The translations under genes were made by a program, and so were the position numbers. A stretch of DNA of 64,000 nucleotides from Pasteurella bettyae CCUG 2042 (GTDB taxonomy: Bacteria > Pseudomonadota > Gammaproteobacteria > Enterobacterales > Pasteurellaceae), in assembly GCF_000262245.1 (NCBI RefSeq), contig NZ_AJSX01000047.1, positions 62,001 to 126,000 of the forward strand, written 5' to 3'. The notes beneath the pieces are model-generated. The model was not told the origin of the DNA and searched no databases. It was given only the letters and a program-made list of their open reading frames with translations. Within the stretch, counting starts at the first letter, position 1, and every line of letters begins with the position of its first letter. This document shows, in pieces, positions 20,353-30,593 of the stretch.

Positions 20353-21909
20353 ATGCGTTTATTTAAAATTTCTCAAATTTATGCCGCACTTTTTTGTGTA
20401 ATTTGTGCAGCACTTGCTGGCTTCTTGATGTTAAAAGGCTCAGGTGTTTTTGCTGTTCCAAGTATCGCGTTAATACTTTTATTTACAGTGATTATTTTAT
20501 TCTTGAGCAGTAGCAAGAAAAGCTTTTATTTTATCTTGGTGCCTATTGCATTACTACATGCTATTTATACACCAGCTGGCTTGAATTTTGGTCCACCTAG
20601 TTACCAATATATTGCCTCTATTTTTTCTACAGATATTCTGGAAACTAAAGAATTCCTTTTTCAGATTCCTCTGTTAAGTTATGTAGCCGCGTTAGCTATT
20701 TTAGTATTAATTTTCTTACAATATAAAATAGCAAGAAGATTTAATGTTCAATTTTATCGTAATAAAACTTTTTTAACGTTATCTGCTTTATTGGTGGCTT
20801 TCCATTTACCCATTGCCAACCCCTTAAAAGAAGCGGTTAATTCTACTGTACAGGTTATAGATGAGCTTGATAAGTTAAAAAATATGTCACAAGCAAGCAG
20901 TTGGGGAACTTCAACCTTAGAGAATTCACCTTATCAAGATTATGTGATCGTATTAGGTGAAAGTGCACGTAAGGATTATCATCATGCTTATGGTTATCCA
21001 ATTGAGAATACACCATTTATGTCAAATGCTAAGGGCGTTATGATTGATGGTTTTTCAGTGGCTGGTACCAATACTGTTGCTTCATTGCGTTTAATGTTTA
21101 CAGAGTCTAATAAACGAGAAGGTACACCTAATTATGATCTTAGTTTAGTCGATTTGATCAAATCTGCAGGGATAAAAACTTATTGGATTTCTAATCAAGG
21201 TTATTTAGGCGAATATGATACGCCAGTGGCATCATTAGCTTCTAAATCTGATCAGATGGTCTTCTTGAAAAAAGGTGGAAGTTTTAATTCAACTAATTAT
21301 AGTGATTTTGAATTATTACCTAAATTTGCTCAAGTATTAGAAGATAAAGAGCAGGGTAAGCGTTTTATCTTATTGCATCTGTATGGTTCGCATCCTCTTG
21401 CTTGTGATCGTATTGAGGATTATAAAAAGATCTTTAAAGATGGTGAGATTGACAAAAAATATGATTATCTTAATTGCTATATTTCCTCTATTAAAAAGAC
21501 CGATGAATTTTTAAGCCGTGTTTATAATCAGTTAGAGAAAAATTATGAAAAAACGCACCGCAGTTTTTCTATGATTTATTTCTCAGATCATGGTTTATGT
21601 CATCAAGATGATAATAGAGCAGGTATCTTATTTAACCAAAACTGTTTTAGCCAATTTCATCATCAAGTGCCATTAATGAAATTTTCTTCTGATGATAAAG
21701 AGCAAATACGTTATAAAGTATTTAAGTCTGGATTGAATTTTATTGATGGAGTAGCCCATTGGATGGAAATTAAAAACCCTAAACTCCAAGGTGATACAGA
21801 TTTGTTTTCTAATCAACCTGATCCTGATGATTATGGCTTAGCTGAACGTATTAAGCAGAAATATCGTAAAGATGCAGATCCTGCCATTGATATTCGACCT
21901 AAGAAATAA
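20353..21909 (+). CDS. Phosphoethanolamine transferase-like membrane enzyme (EptA/sulfatase fold)
   Basis: About five N-terminal membrane segments (to about residue 150) precede a periplasmic alkaline-phosphatase-like domain. Metal and nucleophile motifs are visible: [19 protein letters not shown] with the metal-binding Glu, [12 protein letters not shown] with the probable Thr nucleophile, and [12 protein letters not shown] near the C-terminus. Such enzymes move phosphoethanolamine from phosphatidylethanolamine onto lipid A, core sugars or glycans; the acceptor cannot be told from sequence. The start is uncertain (TTG 20320, ATG 20332 or ATG 20353); I chose the last, directly before the first membrane segment. 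It is transcribed alone, divergent from pyrH and convergent with tsf. Confidence 0.85.
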   Translation: MRLFKISQIYAALFCVICAALAGFLMLKGSGVFAVPSIALILLFTVIILFLSSSKKSFYFILVPIALLHAIYTPAGLNFGPPSYQYIASIFSTDILETKEFLFQIPLLSYVAALAILVLIFLQYKIARRFNVQFYRNKTFLTLSALLVAFHLPIANPLKEAVNSTVQVIDELDKLKNMSQASSWGTSTLENSPYQDYVIVLGESARKDYHHAYGYPIENTPFMSNAKGVMIDGFSVAGTNTVASLRLMFTESNKREGTPNYDLSLVDLIKSAGIKTYWISNQGYLGEYDTPVASLASKSDQMVFLKKGGSFNSTNYSDFELLPKFAQVLEDKEQGKRFILLHLYGSHPLACDRIEDYKKIFKDGEIDKKYDYLNCYISSIKKTDEFLSRVYNQLEKNYEKTHRSFSMIYFSDHGLCHQDDNRAGILFNQNCFSQFHHQVPLMKFSSDDKEQIRYKVFKSGLNFIDGVAHWMEIKNPKLQGDTDLFSNQPDPDDYGLAERIKQKYRKDADPAIDIRPKK

Positions 21910-21935
21910 AAAATAAGGTCTAATTTATCATAAAA

Positions 21936-21962
21936 AGAAGCCCGCATAATGCGGGCTTTTTG
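21936..21962 (+). terminator. Bidirectional terminator between the transferase gene and tsf
   Basis: AAGCCCGCAT pairs with ATGCGGGCTT (10 pairs, tiny loop), followed by TTT on the plus strand and A-rich sequence before it. It can serve both converging genes. Confidence 0.88.
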
Positions 21963-21994
21963 CTATATGGATCTGTAATAGACTCTAATCTGAA

Positions 21995-22840
21995 TTAGAT
22001 TTTTTGCATTGCTGCAACTTCTGCTGCAAAATCAGTTTCAGCTTTTTCGATACCTTCACCTACTTCGAAACGAACAAAGTTTGTTACAGTAGCGCCAGCT
22101 TCTTTTAGGAATTCGCCAACAGATTTTGATGGGTCCATAACAAATGGTTGACCAGTTAATGAAACTTCACCAGTGAATTTTTTCATACGACCTTCAACCA
22201 TTTTTTCTGCGATTTCACGAGGTTTGCCAGATTGCATTGCAATATCAACTTGAATATTACGTTCATGTTCAACAACGTCAGCAGGAACATCAGATGGATT
22301 TACATAGTCTGGACGGCTTGCTGCAACGTGCATTGCCACTTTCTTGAATAAATCTTCATCAGCAGGTTGACCAGCAACTAATACGCCGATTTTCGCACCG
22401 TGTAAGTATGAAGCAACAGCACCATCTAAGTATTGAACACGACGGATTGTCATGTTTTCACCGATTTTAGCCACTAATGCAGCACGTTTTTCTTCAAATT
22501 GTGCAGCTAATACTTCGATAGTTGTACCTTTATTTGCTGCTGCAAAATCTACCACTTCATTTGCTAAACCTAAGAAACCTGCATCTTTTGCTACGAAGTC
22601 AGTTTCACAGTTCATTTCTACTAATACACCGAAACCGTTGTTGATTCGAGCAAGAATAACACCTTCCGCAGCCACACGGCCTGCTTTCTTAGCAGCTTTA
22701 GCTTGACCAGATTTACGCATATTGTCGATTGCTAATTCGATATCGCCGTTTGCTTCAACTAACGCTTTTTTACATTCCATCATACCTGCACCAGTACGAT
22801 CACGAAGTTCTTTTACTAATGATGCTGTAATTTCAGCCAT
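21995..22840 (-). CDS. tsf: Translation elongation factor Ts
   Basis: Nucleotide exchange factor for EF-Tu. [15 protein letters not shown] in the N-terminal UBA-like domain is the EF-Tu contact region. [14 protein letters not shown] follows in the core, and the length (281) matches. It follows rpsB after a 167-base gap containing an attenuator-like hairpin. Confidence 0.98.
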   Translation of the reverse strand: MAEITASLVKELRDRTGAGMMECKKALVEANGDIELAIDNMRKSGQAKAAKKAGRVAAEGVILARINNGFGVLVEMNCETDFVAKDAGFLGLANEVVDFAAANKGTTIEVLAAQFEEKRAALVAKIGENMTIRRVQYLDGAVASYLHGAKIGVLVAGQPADEDLFKKVAMHVAASRPDYVNPSDVPADVVEHERNIQVDIAMQSGKPREIAEKMVEGRMKKFTGEVSLTGQPFVMDPSKSVGEFLKEAGATVTNFVRFEVGEGIEKAETDFAAEVAAMQKI

Positions 22841-22914
22841 TTTGTTGTCCTCTATATTCTTTGGATTGGCATGCGAACTATTTTAAAATAGACCGCACTT
22901 TATTGATAAGCTAA

Positions 22915-22946
22915 ATAAAAAGCAGGGAACTACTAAAGCCCCTGCT
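22915..22946 (-). terminator. Hairpin terminator/attenuator between rpsB and tsf
   Basis: AGCAGGG on one arm and CCCTGCT on the other, followed on the minus strand by TTTTTATTT. It would end part of the rpsB transcription and lower tsf relative to rpsB. Confidence 0.75.
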
Positions 22947-23007
22947 AATTAATTAATCGTTGTGATTAATAAGGGCTTTCGCCGCTATCACCAAAAGTGG
23001 CTCAGAA

Positions 23008-23733
23008 TTACTCTGCCGCTTCTTCAGCAAATTTTTCTTCAGTTGTAGTTTGTTCGCTACGACCTTCTTTAACAGCTGCAGCTGCTGCTGTTACGTATAA
23101 CTGAATTGCGCGAGTCGCATCATCGTTACCAGGAATAACGAAGTCAACGCCATCTGGGCTAGAGTTAGTATCAACTACGGCAAATACTGGAATACCTAAG
23201 TTGTTAGCTTCTTTGATTGCGATGTGTTCGTAGTCAGCACCGATTACGAATAATGCATCTGGAAGACCAGCCATATCTTTGATACCGCCAAGGCTTAACT
23301 CAAGTTTTTCCATCTCACGAGTACGAACTAAAGCTTCTTTTTTAGTTAGTTTTTCGAATGTACCGTCTTGAGATTGAGTTTCTAAATCTTTTAAACGTTT
23401 GATTGATTGACGAACAGTTTTCCAGTTAGTCAACATACCACCTAACCAACGGTGATTTACGAAATATTGTTGACAGTCTAATGCTGCTGTTTGAACAGCT
23501 TCTTGAGCTGCACGTTTTGTACCAACGAATAAGATTTTACCATTGTTACTAGCAATACGTGTTAATTCAGTTAATGCATCATTAAACATAGGAACTGTTT
23601 TTTCTAAGTTAATGATGTGAACACCATTACGTGGACCATAGATGAATGCTCTCATTTTAGGGTTCCAGTAACGAGTTTGGTGACCGAAGTGAACGCCAGC
23701 TTGTAGCATGTCACGCATTGAAACTTGTGCCAT
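23008..23733 (-). CDS. rpsB: 30S ribosomal protein S2
   Basis: Small-subunit ribosomal protein that joins late in 30S assembly. The conserved start [18 protein letters not shown] and [13 protein letters not shown] identify it. The frame extends upstream of 23733, but AAAGGA precedes that ATG and the extra residues do not belong to the family. The product is 241 residues. The C-terminus is glutamate-rich. A long structured leader precedes it. Confidence 0.98.
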   Translation of the reverse strand: MAQVSMRDMLQAGVHFGHQTRYWNPKMRAFIYGPRNGVHIINLEKTVPMFNDALTELTRIASNNGKILFVGTKRAAQEAVQTAALDCQQYFVNHRWLGGMLTNWKTVRQSIKRLKDLETQSQDGTFEKLTKKEALVRTREMEKLELSLGGIKDMAGLPDALFVIGADYEHIAIKEANNLGIPVFAVVDTNSSPDGVDFVIPGNDDATRAIQLYVTAAAAAVKEGRSEQTTTEEKFAEEAAE

Positions 23734-23749
23734 AATATTTTTCCTTTTA

Positions 23750-23800
23750 ATTGGGGTTTTGCCTCCACATACCAAGCAAATCGACCGTTTGGCACCCCGA
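23750..23800 (-). promoter_or_regulatory. Structured rpsB leader, probable S2 autoregulatory element
   Basis: On the minus strand GGGGTGCC in the leader can pair with GGCAAAACCCC just before the ribosome site, closing a bulged stem over about 45 bases. In E. coli and other gammaproteobacteria the rpsB leader is bound by S2 to repress rpsB-tsf. The pairing is seen in the sequence; the regulatory role is inferred. Confidence 0.55.
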
Positions 23801-23921
23801 TTTACCCGTGCGATATGTGTGTGATTTAAATAAAATTGTTTTGTTATTTTAAAAAGACAAAATAACGGCGCTCTTTATACCATAAAGTGCGGTTAAAAAC
23901 TAGAAAATTTTGTCCATAAAT

Positions 23922-23951
23922 GAAAAAAGCCTACTTTTTACAGTAGGCTTT
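23922..23951 (-). terminator. Terminator of ppiD
   Basis: AAGCCTAC pairs with GTAGGCTT around an 8-base loop, followed by TTTT on the minus strand. It lies 19 bases after the ppiD stop. Confidence 0.85.
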
Positions 23952-23969
23952 ATGGATTAATCAAACAAC

Positions 23970-25841
23970 TTATTCTTGGCTTTGTTTCATGAATTCTTCA
24001 TTTACTTCAATTTTGGCTTTTGAACGTAATGCTTTTAACAAGTTAGTTTGTAATTCAGCTTGTTGAGCACGCATGACTTGCGCTGCAAATTGTTGGCTTT
24101 GTTGCTTTGAAACTTGACCATTTTCTACCGCACTTAATGCAATAATCATAACATCACCATTATTTGCTTTCGCCGCTTTATAGCTGGTTTTACCTGCATC
24201 TGGTTTTGGCATTGAGAAGATCACATCATTTAATACGGGATCTTTATTTTCTGCATATACCCATGTTTCTGACGCACCAAAATTTAAGCTTGTTGGTTGT
24301 TGACCTTTTTCGAGCGCTTCAACGATGTTATTTGCCTGAGTCAATACAGCATTTTCTGCTTTTTGGCGTGCAAGGAAGGCTTTAATTTCAGCTTTAGAGT
24401 CTTCTAGTGATTTTATCCCTTCAGGTTTATGTTCTACTACTCGAACAACAATAGAATGCTGATCGGCAACATTCATTGGTTCTGAGTTTTGACCTCCTTG
24501 AGAAACTTCACCATCAAAAATGGCATTTGCCACAGAAGGGAAATTTAATGCCTCAGGAATATCTTTACGTGAGAAATAGTCAGTTTCTTTGACTTTTAAA
24601 CCTGCAACTTTAGCGGCTGCTTCCAGTGAAGATTGGTCTTCAAATGCTTTTTCTGCCACTTGTTTTTCTATTGAATAGAATTGGTTATTTAATAATTCTT
24701 GGCGAATCTGATTAGCAATTTGATCTTTGACTTCCTCTAAAGATAAAGCGTTTGCAGTTTTTCTCTCTATTAATTTAATAATATGATAGTTATTATCCAC
24801 TTTAATTGGGGTGCTATATTGATTTACAGATAATGAGGCTGTTGCATCAGCAAAAGCTTTTGGTAAATCATTTGCATTAACCCAACCTAAATCGCCACTA
24901 TGAGCGGCAGAGGGTTTATCTAAGGATTTTTCTTTTGCTAACGTGGCGAAATCAGCGCCAGCTTGTAATGCTTGATAGGCATCTAAAGCATCATTTTCAT
25001 TTGCAAATTGAATATGAGATAAATGTTCTTGGTTTTTTGAGATAAATTGAGCTTTATTATCTTGGTAATATTGTTGAATCTCAACATCAGTGACATTGAC
25101 TAATTTTGATGCACTTTCTTTAGTTAAATCAAGATATTGTACTTTTACTAATTCTGGTACCATAAATGCTGTTTTATTCGCATTATAGTAATCTACAATC
25201 TCTTGTTCTGTCACATTCTGTTTGGCAATTTCCGCCGTTAATGGAAGATTTGCTAAACGAACAGTACGTTTCTGAAAAATTTGATTTGTGAATTGCTCTT
25301 GTTGGGAGGGTAAAAGAAATTCAGTTCCACTTAAACCAACTTGTAATTGATCTAAACGTAATGCTTCTCGAAGATAGGCAGCATAGGAATCGGTAGTCAT
25401 ACCATTAGAACGTAATGTTTGTTGATATAATTCGTTGTTAAATTTACCTTCTTTTTGGAATGCTGGAGTATTAACAATTTCTTGCTTAATTCGGGCATCG
25501 CTAACTGCTAATTTTAAACCTGAAGCATATTGGCGAACTAATTCCTGATCGACTAGGGTATTTAATACTGACTTTCTTAATCCTGTTAAGAACTCTGGCG
25601 TATCTGCTACCGCAGAAAATTGTGCACCTAATTGTTGGCTTAAACGTTGGTATTCATCGTTATATCTTTGTTGGAATAACTGTTGTGAAATTTCTTCACC
25701 ATTCACTTTGACTGCGGAAGTATCTGTGGTTGCAACCATATAACCCGCCATACCACTTATAACGAATGCGACAGCAATAAGACCAAAAAGAAATTTTGAA
25801 AATAGGCTGTTCGATGCATTACGCATTTTTTCCATTGACAT
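23970..25841 (-). CDS. ppiD: Peptidyl-prolyl isomerase/periplasmic chaperone PpiD
   Basis: Inner-membrane-anchored chaperone near the Sec translocon that binds emerging outer-membrane and periplasmic proteins. One N-terminal membrane segment (about residues 16-38) is followed by a SurA-like chaperone region (VNGEEISQQLFQQRY onwards). A parvulin domain covers roughly 260-365 (HLSHIQFANENDA, GDLGWV) and a long C-terminal chaperone part follows. The start is one of three close ATGs (25847, 25841, 25835); AGGA is best spaced for 25841. It follows lon, as in E. coli apart from hupB. Confidence 0.95.
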   Translation of the reverse strand: MSMEKMRNASNSLFSKFLFGLIAVAFVISGMAGYMVATTDTSAVKVNGEEISQQLFQQRYNDEYQRLSQQLGAQFSAVADTPEFLTGLRKSVLNTLVDQELVRQYASGLKLAVSDARIKQEIVNTPAFQKEGKFNNELYQQTLRSNGMTTDSYAAYLREALRLDQLQVGLSGTEFLLPSQQEQFTNQIFQKRTVRLANLPLTAEIAKQNVTEQEIVDYYNANKTAFMVPELVKVQYLDLTKESASKLVNVTDVEIQQYYQDNKAQFISKNQEHLSHIQFANENDALDAYQALQAGADFATLAKEKSLDKPSAAHSGDLGWVNANDLPKAFADATASLSVNQYSTPIKVDNNYHIIKLIERKTANALSLEEVKDQIANQIRQELLNNQFYSIEKQVAEKAFEDQSSLEAAAKVAGLKVKETDYFSRKDIPEALNFPSVANAIFDGEVSQGGQNSEPMNVADQHSIVVRVVEHKPEGIKSLEDSKAEIKAFLARQKAENAVLTQANNIVEALEKGQQPTSLNFGASETWVYAENKDPVLNDVIFSMPKPDAGKTSYKAAKANNGDVMIIALSAVENGQVSKQQSQQFAAQVMRAQQAELQTNLLKALRSKAKIEVNEEFMKQSQE

Positions 25842-25919
25842 TAGCATTCATCCTATAAATTTTAATTAAAAAGGTTTTCGAATTATAATCGAAATGACCT
25901 GAATTGGCACGTTAAAAAT

Positions 25920-25947
25920 AAAAAAGGCACGAGTTTTTATCGTGCCA
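25920..25947 (-). terminator. Terminator of lon
   Basis: GGCACG and CGTGCC pair around a 9-base loop, with a long T run on the minus strand. It lies between lon and ppiD, implying a separate ppiD promoter or read-through. Confidence 0.85.
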
Positions 25948-25967
25948 TTTTCCTTTATTTTATGACC

Positions 25968-28394
25968 TTAATTTACGGTTGAGGTTGTCCGTTTTGACAG
26001 TACTTTTCTTGGTTTTGTGGTTTTTACTTTAGTTGTCGGTTGGATTTTTACAAATTCAACTCCTGTCGGTGGATTTTCTAAAGCAATTGTTAGTACTTCA
26101 TCAATAGTTTCCACTGGAATAATTGTTAAGGCTGATTTTGCATTATCAGGAATTTCTTCTAGATCCTTAACATTTTCTTTTGGAATAAGAACTGTTTTAA
26201 TTCCTCCTCGATGAGCGGCTAGTAATTTTTCTTTTAGCCCTCCGATAGGTAATACTTTACCTCGTAAACTAATTTCTCCAGTCATCGCAACTTCAGCTTT
26301 TACAGGATTTCCTGTTAAGCAAGAAACTAATGCTGTACACATGGCAATACCTGCACTTGGACCATCTTTTGGTGTTGCGCCGTCAGGAACATGAATATGA
26401 ATATCTCTTTTTTCATGAAAATCCGTTGCAATTCCTAGTTTTTCGGCACGGGTACGTACAACGGTCATTGCGGCCTGAATAGATTCTTTCATAACATCGC
26501 CTAATGAGCCAGTGAAGGTTAATTTGCCTTTACCAATAACAGAGGCTGTTTCAATTGTCAGTAAATCTCCTCCAACTTCCGTCCAAGCTAAGCCTGTGAC
26601 TTCACCAATACGGTTTTGAGTATCGGCTAAACCAAAGTCAAAACGTTTTACGCCAAGGTAATCTTGTAAATGTTTTGCATCAATAGTGATGGATTTTAGT
26701 CCCTTAGTTAATAGTAAGTTTTTTACTGCTTTACGGCAAATTTTTGAGATTTCTCGTTCAAGCCCACGGACTCCAGCTTCACGAGTATAGTAGCGAATAA
26801 TATCAATAATCGCACTATCATCAATAGTTAATTCACCTGCTTTTAAGCCATTGCGTTCCATTTGCTTGTTAACTAGGTGACGTGTTGCAATATTTAGTTT
26901 TTCATCCTCTGTATAGCCAGAAAGACGAATGACTTCCATACGATCTAATAATGGTGTCGGGATATTCATCGAATTAGATGTCGCAACAAACATAACATCA
27001 GATAAATCGTAATCTACTTCTAAATAATGGTCATTAAAGTGTGAGTTTTGTTCAGGATCTAATACTTCTAAGAGTGCTGAAGCTGGATCTCCTCTCATAT
27101 CCGATGCCATTTTATCAATTTCATCTAACAAGAAGAGTGGGTTTTTTACCCCAACTTTTGCCATTTTTTGGATTAATTTCCCTGGTAATGAACCAATATA
27201 AGTTTTACGGTGACCACGAATTTCGGCTTCATCACGTACACCACCTAATGCCATACGGACGTATTTACGCCCCGTTGCATTAGCAATAGATTGACCTAAA
27301 GATGTTTTCCCTACACCAGGAGGACCGACTAAGCAGAGAATCGGACCTTTTAATTGATTTAAACGAGTTTGTACCGCTAAGTATTCTAAAATACGTTCTT
27401 TTACTCGTTCTAATCCATAGTGATCGGTATTTAGGATTTCTTCTGCTTTGGCAATATCTTTTTTTACTTTTGTGCGTTTATGCCAAGGCACTTGAATCAT
27501 CCAATCAATATAGCTACGAACAACGGTTGCCTCTGCAGACATTGGTGACATCATTTTCAGTTTTTGCAGTTCAGCATTAACTTTTTCATATGCTTCTTGA
27601 GGCATTTTAGCCTCTTCAATTTTTTGACGTAATTGTTCAATTTCGTCGTTCGCAGGTGCACCTTCACCATCACCAAGTTCTTTTTGAATAGCTTTCATTT
27701 GCTCATTCAAGTAGTAATCACGTTGGCTTTTTTCCATTTGTTTTTTCACACGGTTACGAATGCGTTTCTCCACTTGTAATAAGTCGGCTTCGCTTTCCAT
27801 CGTGCCAAGTAAGTACTCTAAACGTTCAACAACATTTTCACGTTCAAGCACTTCTTGTTTGTGACTGACAGAAATAGGTAAATGTGCAGCTAAGGTATCG
27901 GCAAAACGATCAAATTCAGTAATATCTGATAATGCTTTTGATAATTCAGGCTGAATTTTTTTATTTTGTTTTGCATAATTTTCAAATTCAGTGAGAACAG
28001 TATCACGTAAAACATCTAATTCTTTTTTGTCACCTAGAGTGGTTTCAATAGGTGTGACTGTGGCAGAAAAATATTCTTCATCTGTCAACTTAAGGATATT
28101 AGCACGTTGTTGACCTTCAACTAATACTTTAACTGTACCATCAGGTAGTTTTAATAGTTGAATAATATTAACAATTGTCCCTATTCCATAAACATCATTA
28201 ATTGTTGGCTCTTCAAGTTCTGCTTGTTTTTGAGAGACCAATAATAATTGTTTGCCTGATTCCATGGCTTCATCTAGACTACGAATTGATTTCGCACGAC
28301 CAACAAATAATGGCATTACCATAAAAGGAAATACCACAACATCTCTCAATGGGAGAACGGGTAATTCTTTCTGTTGAATTTTTCTAGTGCTCAT
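25968..28394 (-). CDS. lon: ATP-dependent protease La (Lon)
   Basis: Hexameric AAA+ serine protease degrading misfolded and regulatory proteins. The N-terminal LON substrate domain (LPVLPLRDVVVFPFMVMPLF) is followed by a coiled coil, an AAA+ module with Walker A GPPGVGKTSLG and Walker B LFLLDEIDK, and the protease domain. There KDGPSAGIAM carries the catalytic Ser and ISLRGKVLPIGGLKEK the catalytic Lys. 808 residues is normal. clpX lies upstream in the same direction but is cut off by a terminator. A heat-shock promoter precedes lon. Confidence 0.98.
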   Translation of the reverse strand: MSTRKIQQKELPVLPLRDVVVFPFMVMPLFVGRAKSIRSLDEAMESGKQLLLVSQKQAELEEPTINDVYGIGTIVNIIQLLKLPDGTVKVLVEGQQRANILKLTDEEYFSATVTPIETTLGDKKELDVLRDTVLTEFENYAKQNKKIQPELSKALSDITEFDRFADTLAAHLPISVSHKQEVLERENVVERLEYLLGTMESEADLLQVEKRIRNRVKKQMEKSQRDYYLNEQMKAIQKELGDGEGAPANDEIEQLRQKIEEAKMPQEAYEKVNAELQKLKMMSPMSAEATVVRSYIDWMIQVPWHKRTKVKKDIAKAEEILNTDHYGLERVKERILEYLAVQTRLNQLKGPILCLVGPPGVGKTSLGQSIANATGRKYVRMALGGVRDEAEIRGHRKTYIGSLPGKLIQKMAKVGVKNPLFLLDEIDKMASDMRGDPASALLEVLDPEQNSHFNDHYLEVDYDLSDVMFVATSNSMNIPTPLLDRMEVIRLSGYTEDEKLNIATRHLVNKQMERNGLKAGELTIDDSAIIDIIRYYTREAGVRGLEREISKICRKAVKNLLLTKGLKSITIDAKHLQDYLGVKRFDFGLADTQNRIGEVTGLAWTEVGGDLLTIETASVIGKGKLTFTGSLGDVMKESIQAAMTVVRTRAEKLGIATDFHEKRDIHIHVPDGATPKDGPSAGIAMCTALVSCLTGNPVKAEVAMTGEISLRGKVLPIGGLKEKLLAAHRGGIKTVLIPKENVKDLEEIPDNAKSALTIIPVETIDEVLTIALENPPTGVEFVKIQPTTKVKTTKPRKVLSKRTTSTVN

Positions 28395-28435
28395 AAGTTA
28401 CTCTTTATTTGAAATTTCAGATTTGTTTAGCTTAT

Positions 28436-28461
28436 ATGGGGGTAGTAGAGAGAACTTCAAG
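28436..28461 (-). promoter_or_regulatory. Sigma-32 heat-shock promoter of lon
   Basis: On the minus strand CTTGAA is followed by 14 bases and CCCCATATA, close to the sigma-32 consensus (CTTGAA, 13-15 bases, CCCCAT). It lies about 40 bases upstream of the lon ATG. Confidence 0.82.
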
Positions 28462-28472
28462 TATCATTAAAC

Positions 28473-28502
28473 AAAAGTGCGGTAGAAATTCCGCACTTTT
28501 TA
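28473..28502 (-). terminator. clpX terminator built from two inverted uptake signals
   Basis: AAAAGTGCGG and CCGCACTTTT are facing uptake signal copies that form a 10-pair stem with an 8-base loop and a T run, 8 bases after the clpX stop. Paired uptake signals as terminators are well known in H. influenzae. Confidence 0.88.
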
Positions 28503-28510
28503 TAGAATGA

Positions 28511-29746
28511 TTACTTGTATTCTAATTTTGGTGCTTGATTTTTATTGATGACATCCTCATCAACAATCACTTTTGTTAGATCTTTTAATGATGGTAAATC
28601 ATACATCGTATCTAACAATGCGCTTTCTACAATTGAACGTAGGCCTCGTGCACCTGTTTTACGAGCAAGAGCTTTTTCTGCCATTGCTTTAAGTGCTTGA
28701 TGAGTAAATTCTAGTTCAACATCTTCTAAGCTAAATAGTGCTTGGTATTGTTTAGTCAGTGCATTTTTAGGTTCGGTTAAAATTTGAATTAATGCATTCT
28801 CATCCAGCTCACTAAGTGGAGCAACTACAGGAAGACGACCAATAAATTCAGGAATTAAACCATATTTGATCAAATCTTCAGTTTCAATTTGTTTGAATAA
28901 GTCAGTGAGGCTTGCCTCATCGGCTTCACCTTTCACTTCAGCATCAAAACCGATACCACTACCTTTATAAATGCGTTTTTGTACCACACGATCTAAACCT
29001 GCAAATGCACCACCACAGATAAATAAAATTTTAGAGGTATCAACACGTAACATTTCTTGTTGTGGATGTTTACGTCCCCCTTGAGGTGGAATAGAAGCTA
29101 CTGTCCCTTCAATTAATTTTAATAAAGCTTGTTGAACACCTTCGCCAGAGACATCACGAGTAATGGATGGATTATCTGATTTACGTGTGATTTTATCGAT
29201 CTCATCAATGTAAATAATACCTTGTTGAGCTTTTTCAGTATTATATTCACAATTCTGTAGTAGTTTTTGAATGACGTTTTCAACATCTTCACCAACATAA
29301 CCTGCTTCAGTTAAAGTGGTTGCATCAGCCATTGCAAAGGGAACATTCAGCATACGAGCCATGGTTTCTGCAAGTAAAGTTTTACCGCTTCCTGTAGGGC
29401 CAATTAACAAAATGTTACTTTTACCAAGTTCAACATCTCCGATACCATTACTTGAGCGTAAACGTTTATAATGATTATAAACAGCAACGGATAAAACCTT
29501 CTTGGCATACTCCTGACCAATTACATAATCATCTAAATGGGCTCGGATTTCATGTGGAGTAGGCAGTTTTTCTTCTACTTCTAAATATTCTTCTGCAGTT
29601 TGCTCTGCTTGATTATCGTGTAATAAATCGTGGCATAAATCAATGCAATCGCCACAAATATAGCCATTTACACCAGCAATTAATTTACCCACTTCATCTT
29701 GTGATTTGCCACAAAATGAGCAAGTTGTATCTTTTTCTTTTGCCAT
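28511..29746 (-). CDS. clpX: ATP-dependent protease ATPase subunit ClpX
   Basis: AAA+ unfoldase feeding substrates to ClpP. An N-terminal zinc finger has CSFCGK and CGDCIDLC. Walker A is [12 protein letters not shown], Walker [10 protein letters not shown], and the arginine-finger region EFIGRLPVV is present. The ClpP-contact loop carries the IGF-type motif in SGIGFDAE. 411 residues matches the family. clpP is 23 bases upstream, forming the clpP-clpX operon. Confidence 0.98.
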   Translation of the reverse strand: MAKEKDTTCSFCGKSQDEVGKLIAGVNGYICGDCIDLCHDLLHDNQAEQTAEEYLEVEEKLPTPHEIRAHLDDYVIGQEYAKKVLSVAVYNHYKRLRSSNGIGDVELGKSNILLIGPTGSGKTLLAETMARMLNVPFAMADATTLTEAGYVGEDVENVIQKLLQNCEYNTEKAQQGIIYIDEIDKITRKSDNPSITRDVSGEGVQQALLKLIEGTVASIPPQGGRKHPQQEMLRVDTSKILFICGGAFAGLDRVVQKRIYKGSGIGFDAEVKGEADEASLTDLFKQIETEDLIKYGLIPEFIGRLPVVAPLSELDENALIQILTEPKNALTKQYQALFSLEDVELEFTHQALKAMAEKALARKTGARGLRSIVESALLDTMYDLPSLKDLTKVIVDEDVINKNQAPKLEYK

Positions 29747-29769
29747 TTTATTTTTCCAATACTAATGGA

Positions 29770-30351
29770 TTAACGTTTTTCTAATACGCTATCAATAAGA
29801 CCGTAATTTTTTGCTTCTTCTGCTGACATGAAATTATCACGGTCAGTATCTCGTTCAATAATATCCATAGCTTGTCCAGTATGGAAAGCTAAGCGTTGAT
29901 TTAATGTATTTTTAATTTTCAAAATTTCTTGTGCGTGAATTTGAATATCAGAAGCTTGTCCACGGAAACCACCTAATGGTTGGTGGATCATCACCCGTGC
30001 ATTTGGTAACGCTGCTCGTTTACCTGCAGCACCACCTGCTAATAGGAATGCCCCCATTGAGCAAGCTTGACCAACGCATAATGTACGGACATCAGGCTTA
30101 ATAAATTGCATGGTATCGTAAATTGCCATGCCCGCTGTAACAGAACCACCAGGAGAGTTAATATATAAATTGATATCTTTTTCAGGACTTTCCGATTCTA
30201 AGAAAAGCAGTTGAGCAACAATTAAGTTTGCCATGTTGTCTTCAACTTCACCGCTTAAGAAAATAATGCGTTCTTTTAATAAGCGAGAATAAATGTCGTA
30301 AGAACGTTCACCACGAGATGTTTGTTCTACCACCATAGGAATAAGAGCCAT
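29770..30351 (-). CDS. clpP: ATP-dependent Clp protease proteolytic subunit
   Basis: Barrel-shaped serine protease working with ClpX (and ClpA). The catalytic triad is Ser98 (GQACSMGA), His123 (VMIHQPLGG) and Asp172 (DRDNFMS). [12 protein letters not shown] is the oxyanion region. The length is 193 residues, and AGAGG precedes the ATG. A 242-base gap that includes a paired-uptake-signal terminator separates it from tig. Confidence 0.98.
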   Translation of the reverse strand: MALIPMVVEQTSRGERSYDIYSRLLKERIIFLSGEVEDNMANLIVAQLLFLESESPEKDINLYINSPGGSVTAGMAIYDTMQFIKPDVRTLCVGQACSMGAFLLAGGAAGKRAALPNARVMIHQPLGGFRGQASDIQIHAQEILKIKNTLNQRLAFHTGQAMDIIERDTDRDNFMSAEEAKNYGLIDSVLEKR

Positions 30352-30524
30352 AGGTACCTCTAAATCAAATTTAAATAGCTAATAATTTTTGACTAGCATA
30401 TATACAAAGCGTTCGGTTATTCTACCTGAAAAATAGAATTTTTCTAACTTTAATTATCTAGTGAAAAGTTTGAATGCATAGCTTATTGCATTATAAGCAG
30501 ATAATAGGGTTTAGATAGAAGAAA

Positions 30525-30562
30525 AAAGTGCGGTGAAAATTTAAAAAATTCTACCGCACTTT
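30525..30562 (-). terminator. tig terminator from inverted uptake signals
   Basis: AAAGTGCGGT and ACCGCACTTT face each other over an 18-base AT-rich loop, 32 bases after the tig stop. A T-rich tract follows the stem on the minus strand. This isolates tig from clpP. Confidence 0.7.
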
Positions 30563-30593
30563 AATACTAAGAAAAGTAGGAATCTACAGCAAA

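Noticed and set aside
30485-30502. GCTTAT/ATAAGC inverted repeat upstream of clpP
   Set aside because: Six-base arms in AT-rich DNA can arise by chance, and no regulator consensus fits.
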